Shown piece by piece: positions 23,904 through 27,585 of a stretch of DNA of 27,585 nucleotides; the stretch's first letter is position 1; each line of letters begins with the position of its first letter. Position numbers and translations under genes: made by a program. The stretch comes from DAINRZ01 sp964634885 (GTDB lineage Bacteria > Bacteroidota > Ignavibacteria > Kapaibacteriales > UBA2268): positions 1 through 27,585 of the forward strand of contig CAZWLN010000061.1 of the NCBI GenBank assembly GCA_964634885.1. Reading direction: 5' to 3'. A model generated the notes under the pieces. That model made no database searches and had not been told where the DNA came from. It saw only the letters and a program-made list of their open reading frames with translations.

Positions 23904-26900
23904 ATGAGATACACAGTAATACTAATTGCAATAACCTTAGTTTCAATTAGCCTTTCAGCTCAAACCTACCAACCATCCGAGCACAAACTTAACTATTTCG
24001 GCAATCCGGTTTTTCTCGACGAACAAAGCGACTTGCAACAAAACGGCTTCTGGTTTCAATTTCACTGGGCGAATGGCTACAAAATGTGTTCTGCGCTTGG
24101 CATGAATGCCTCCCACGTTAACTCCGAAGTTGCCGCCTATCTCCATGGCCCTTTGAAGTACCTGGATCCCGACAACCCCGACGCGCTGAACCCGCGAACG
24201 GCGGAAAATGTAAGTATGATCATGAATACTCCATATATCGGCCATCATTTCTCTGAATGGAATATTTCCAAAAATATTGCTTACGAATTTGAGCCTACCT
24301 ATATTGTCCCTGAAAAACCTACGCTTAATTTCATACCTCGTCAATACGACACTACCCGTTACGCTTTTGGTTTTAAAACAGTACATGGGTTTATAGATAA
24401 TACCCAAAATGCTGAAAATTACAACAGGTTACAGCTTTTCGACAATGACAGCATTAGAAATACTGTTGTACTTTCTGAGCCTTGGCGTTGCGACGAATAT
24501 TTTACGATGATTAAATGCGAAGTTGATGTACCACATGATATTATTAATGATGACACCATTTATAATATTTATAACAAACCTGAGCCTTCAAATTATGATT
24601 TCTGGAAAAAAAATATCCTGCCTGTCTCGGAGAAACTAAGCCCCACGGACTGGAAAGGCGTCAATTTCTATTTCAATATAAACCTGCGGAGGCTCGACGA
24701 CAATGACATTGCTGAAAATAACGATACGATTCTTGAAATTAAACTGCCATACATAACGGGTGGTACAACGCCTACAACCGGGTGTATCATGTTCAGTATG
24801 ATACCAGACGTAAATTACACCGATACAACACATTTATCTTTTGGAAGGGGTATTGTTAGAAATATGCATTCTCACAAAGGGGATACGGTATTATACATAA
24901 CAAGAAATATGATTCCAAAAGGTAATGAATCTGAAAGGGATATTACAATATCTGCATTATTTATATGTGATAATTTAAGAGATGACCCTGATTACCACAA
25001 CAGGCCTTTAAAAGGCTTTCCATATACATATCCTTACCAACAAATATATTCAATCAAAACCGAAGTAAAGTACCGCGGCGGCTGTTCACTCGGCGTGGAT
25101 TGGCTGTCGATAAACACTAAGCCTTCGAGGGAGCTGAGCTTCGGAAACTTCGATACGACGATCGTTAACAAGATTCAAGAGTGTCTCAACAAGGTTACGA
25201 CTACTAAGTTTACCAGCCGGGGCATGAAGCCCTTCCGCTGGTACCTGAAAGACGAACCTTCTACGATATACTGGTACACCCGCCACTACATGACAAAACT
25301 CTGCGGCAATATCTTTACATTCGAAGGCGGAGAGTCGATACCACAGCTTAAATATTACTGCGACATGAAGGAATCGTGGGTCGGCCAGGGCGGCTTACCT
25401 GCCTGGCGCTGCTTCCCTTACGTAAGGAGGGTGTGGTACAATGGAAGCGATCCGCTTTACACCAACCTGGGAATAAGCTTTGGCTATGATATTAGCTATG
25501 ATACAAATATTACACAAGCTCAAAGAATGATAAATATGAAAAACTCCAACTATGAAACAGTTTACAAAGACACTCTGTTGAAGACCGATGCCAGATTTAA
25601 CTATTTATTACAAAATTCTATCAATCCCCTAAAATACGGCGGTTACTGCCATGGCTTTCTTCTTGGCCTCGATTATATGGACTATAAGGACACATATAAT
25701 GATTCGACAAATAATTTTTTGTATGATCCCGATGGATGGTGGGGCCAGATATGGAACGACATGAGGTTTGATCTTAACGTCAATAAAAAATCATCGATAA
25801 TTAAAACATCTTTGGGCCGCATAATGACAGGCGAAGAGTTCAGGTATTTTTCAGGCAAAATCCTGCTTCACGGCGCCAAAGGTTTCGTAATGGACGGCGA
25901 GACCGAAACAAATAATTATCCACCGGATGAATACGGCAACAAAGTTACTTGTGACAATCCAATCAACCTTCACCACGGGCAGGCATTCGTTGACACAAAA
26001 GGCTACAACAACGACGACGACTGGACTTTCCTCGACCGCGAGGAAATAGGCGGAGACTACCTGAACCTGACAGACCCGAATGAGAGATTTGATGATTTTT
26101 TAGAGATGGACATGTTGGCAAAGTACCTGTGCATTGACAAGAACCGCTTCTACGTTGGCCGCAAGACCGTCCGCCGCGAGTTCAAGAAGTTTTCCATGCT
26201 TGTGAAAGCCTGTGAGACTGAGATAATGAGAATGAAGTTCGTCGCAGGCCTGCTCAAAGGCTTTCAGAGGCATTACATACAAGACCCCTCGCTCGGCGCG
26301 GACACAGTCCTTTATAATTTTGTCGAGGCCCGCGACTTCAGCGTCCTTACAAGGCCCCTTAACCGGGTTACCGACTCCGGACAGCCCTTCTACGAAAACA
26401 CAGGCCTCGACGAGGTTGACGGCTCGCGTATCGACTCGGCCCTTTACTGTCTCACGCTTTTGAAGGACAATAATGACCCGAACATGGACACATCCTTCTA
26501 TTTGGGAATCATCAATCGAAGGACCGGGTGTCATATTATTCTGGATTCAGCGGATTGCGGAAAAAGAGACAGCGTTGCGTTCATGGCGACGGCGGAGCTT
26601 GAGGACAGCGCAAGGACCAATCCCACTAAATGGCTGAAATATATTACAAAGCGCCTCGGCTGTCGCGAGATCCGCATACCTCTGAATTACCTCAGCCCAA
26701 TCGACAGTAACGCATACTGCAACATTCGTTTCACTGAACTCGGCAAAGGGACAAGCCTCGACAACAATTGGTGGCGCCAGGAGCCTTATACGAAACTTAT
26801 CGATACGGTGTTAGGTCAGGTTGACACTTTAGTGTTGCGTATGGCCTCAGGAGAGGGCAAACTGATCCGCGCGAAGATTATTAAAATACGAACAATTGGA

Positions 26901-27585
26901 AACAGTAACCATGTCGATGTCTGCGACAGCATTCAAAAAATAACCCTTACGGTAGCAGCGTCCGATGATAGTTGCTGCTGGAATCTCAGGTATAAGAACG
27001 ACAGTAAGATTCCTTTTACTAATATACCAATCGGTTTTTCTTTTCCTTACAACATAGACGACAGCAATATTAGTTTTGAATCGAACGGAAACGGAAGCTT
27101 GAAACGCTACCACAATAAAGGCAGGAAAATGTTTGTACAAACGATAGACACTCTTTCCAGGAATGAATCGGGAATACTGGCTACTGTCTGCCTTGTTCCC
27201 GGCACTCATTTCAACTATACATATACGGTGGGAGGTTTAGTTGACAAGACATACTGTAAAAAAGAATCATCCGGCGCCATGTCCTGCCCGGTGTCAGATT
27301 CGCTTTGTTGTGCAGATCCCCCTCTGAATATGTCTGTTGTTGACGTTACATGTGGTCTTACACCCAATCAGGGCGGCTATATTTACCAGCCCTGCCGTTA
27401 CAACATTTCGTTCGACAGTCCTTACGACTCATGCTACTATGATATTGCCGTACGTCAGGAGCACAGCTACGGCAGCGACGTCGAACTCGACAGCCTGAAC
27501 GAAATTAACGTCCTCCTGTCTGACTACGACAAAGAAATGTGCGATCCCTTCGACGTGAAATCATCATTTAAATACAGCAGGCGGA
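23904..27585 (+). CDS. Very large secreted protein, cut by window edge
   Basis: From ATG 23904 the frame stays open to the last base: at least 1227 codons with no stop. AAGGAGAATT (23891-23900) inside the end of the previous gene is a strong ribosome site, so translation is coupled. The signal peptide ends SISLSAQ (about residue 21). Three spaced motifs suggest a glycoside-hydrolase-like TIM barrel: KMCSALGMNASHV near 60, WYLKDEPS near 446-453 (D450, E451) and ILLHGAKGFVMDGE near 653-666. This is a weak, pattern-based inference. The second half is Cys-rich (SDDSCCWNLRYKN; SDSLCCADPP) and beta-strand-like. A C-terminal T9SS domain is likely but lies outside the window. All minus-strand frames here are shadows of this gene. 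Confidence 0.9.
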   Translation, partial: MRYTVILIAITLVSISLSAQTYQPSEHKLNYFGNPVFLDEQSDLQQNGFWFQFHWANGYKMCSALGMNASHVNSEVAAYLHGPLKYLDPDNPDALNPRTAENVSMIMNTPYIGHHFSEWNISKNIAYEFEPTYIVPEKPTLNFIPRQYDTTRYAFGFKTVHGFIDNTQNAENYNRLQLFDNDSIRNTVVLSEPWRCDEYFTMIKCEVDVPHDIINDDTIYNIYNKPEPSNYDFWKKNILPVSEKLSPTDWKGVNFYFNINLRRLDDNDIAENNDTILEIKLPYITGGTTPTTGCIMFSMIPDVNYTDTTHLSFGRGIVRNMHSHKGDTVLYITRNMIPKGNESERDITISALFICDNLRDDPDYHNRPLKGFPYTYPYQQIYSIKTEVKYRGGCSLGVDWLSINTKPSRELSFGNFDTTIVNKIQECLNKVTTTKFTSRGMKPFRWYLKDEPSTIYWYTRHYMTKLCGNIFTFEGGESIPQLKYYCDMKESWVGQGGLPAWRCFPYVRRVWYNGSDPLYTNLGISFGYDISYDTNITQAQRMINMKNSNYETVYKDTLLKTDARFNYLLQNSINPLKYGGYCHGFLLGLDYMDYKDTYNDSTNNFLYDPDGWWGQIWNDMRFDLNVNKKSSIIKTSLGRIMTGEEFRYFSGKILLHGAKGFVMDGETETNNYPPDEYGNKVTCDNPINLHHGQAFVDTKGYNNDDDWTFLDREEIGGDYLNLTDPNERFDDFLEMDMLAKYLCIDKNRFYVGRKTVRREFKKFSMLVKACETEIMRMKFVAGLLKGFQRHYIQDPSLGADTVLYNFVEARDFSVLTRPLNRVTDSGQPFYENTGLDEVDGSRIDSALYCLTLLKDNNDPNMDTSFYLGIINRRTGCHIILDSADCGKRDSVAFMATAELEDSARTNPTKWLKYITKRLGCREIRIPLNYLSPIDSNAYCNIRFTELGKGTSLDNNWWRQEPYTKLIDTVLGQVDTLVLRMASGEGKLIRAKIIKIRTIGNSNHVDVCDSIQKITLTVAASDDSCCWNLRYKNDSKIPFTNIPIGFSFPYNIDDSNISFESNGNGSLKRYHNKGRKMFVQTIDTLSRNESGILATVCLVPGTHFNYTYTVGGLVDKTYCKKESSGAMSCPVSDSLCCADPPLNMSVVDVTCGLTPNQGGYIYQPCRYNISFDSPYDSCYYDIAVRQEHSYGSDVELDSLNEINVLLSDYDKEMCDPFDVKSSFKYSRR

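Noticed and set aside
23955..27209. Several minus-strand frames of 65-150 residues
   Set aside because: All are antisense to the uninterrupted plus-strand frame from 23904 to the window end, which has a signal peptide and strong ribosome site.
1..27585. tRNA, rRNA or known riboswitch genes
   Set aside because: No cloverleaf, rRNA-like stretch or recognised riboswitch core was noticed on either strand by reading; a covariance-model scan would be decisive.

Overview
The window looks like accessory chromosome from a Bacteroidota or FCB-group bacterium, probably of the Ignavibacteria/Kapabacteria kind. Four things point there. Several large secreted proteins end in type IX secretion (T9SS) sorting domains. 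Multidomain exoproteins carry ASPM/HYDIN-like ('choice-of-anchor') repeats. Start codons sit behind A-rich GAGGTAAT-type ribosome sites. A promoter at about 14.70-14.73 kb fits the Bacteroidota TTG-N19-TAnnTTTG consensus. The lineage call is inference. No rRNA, tRNA, CRISPR array, transposase, integrase or housekeeping metabolic gene was seen. Almost every product is predicted to be exported.

Layout. 1-94 (-): edge of a possible exported protein. 229-777 and 791-1969 (+): an ECF sigma factor and a membrane anti-sigma factor whose C-terminal part resembles an outer-membrane barrel. 2007-7367 (+): an envelope gene block with two TolB-like lipoproteins, an unexplained 505-bp gap, two paralogous small barrels, and a third TolB-like lipoprotein framed on both sides by GCAAAG-type repeats. 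7615-10446 (-): a 943-aa T9SS cargo with a C39-like cysteine-peptidase signature. 10447-11270: a repeat-rich gap with palindromic repeats and a 114-bp decayed copy of the 3' end of the gene at 13580-14587. 11271-13476 (+): a T9SS propeller-like protein and a Cys-rich secreted protein. 13580-14587 (-): an SRPBCC plus GyrI-like protein, meeting the previous gene at a UUCG-loop terminator. 14762-15868 (+): a fourth TolB-like lipoprotein. 15919-19185 (-): a strongly A+T-rich KAP-family P-loop NTPase. 19295-22252 (+): a DUF2341/ASPM-repeat/T9SS exoprotein. 22424-22528: a small ORF. 22607-23902 and 23904-27585 (+): a T9SS propeller protein followed, one base later, by a very large secreted protein that runs off the window.

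How it may work together. The sigma/anti-sigma pair directly precedes lipoproteins and barrels, so they could form one envelope-response unit; this is inferred from order and spacing only. The remaining genes are surface or secreted cargo. The most notable structural signals are two direct-repeat-flanked segments. One (68-bp repeats around 6246-7367) holds a single lipoprotein gene. The other (114-bp repeats around 10985-13568) holds a two-gene secreted cassette and has the topology of insertion at the 3' end of a gene. The KAP NTPase, with its deviant composition, is the best candidate for a transferred defence-type gene.
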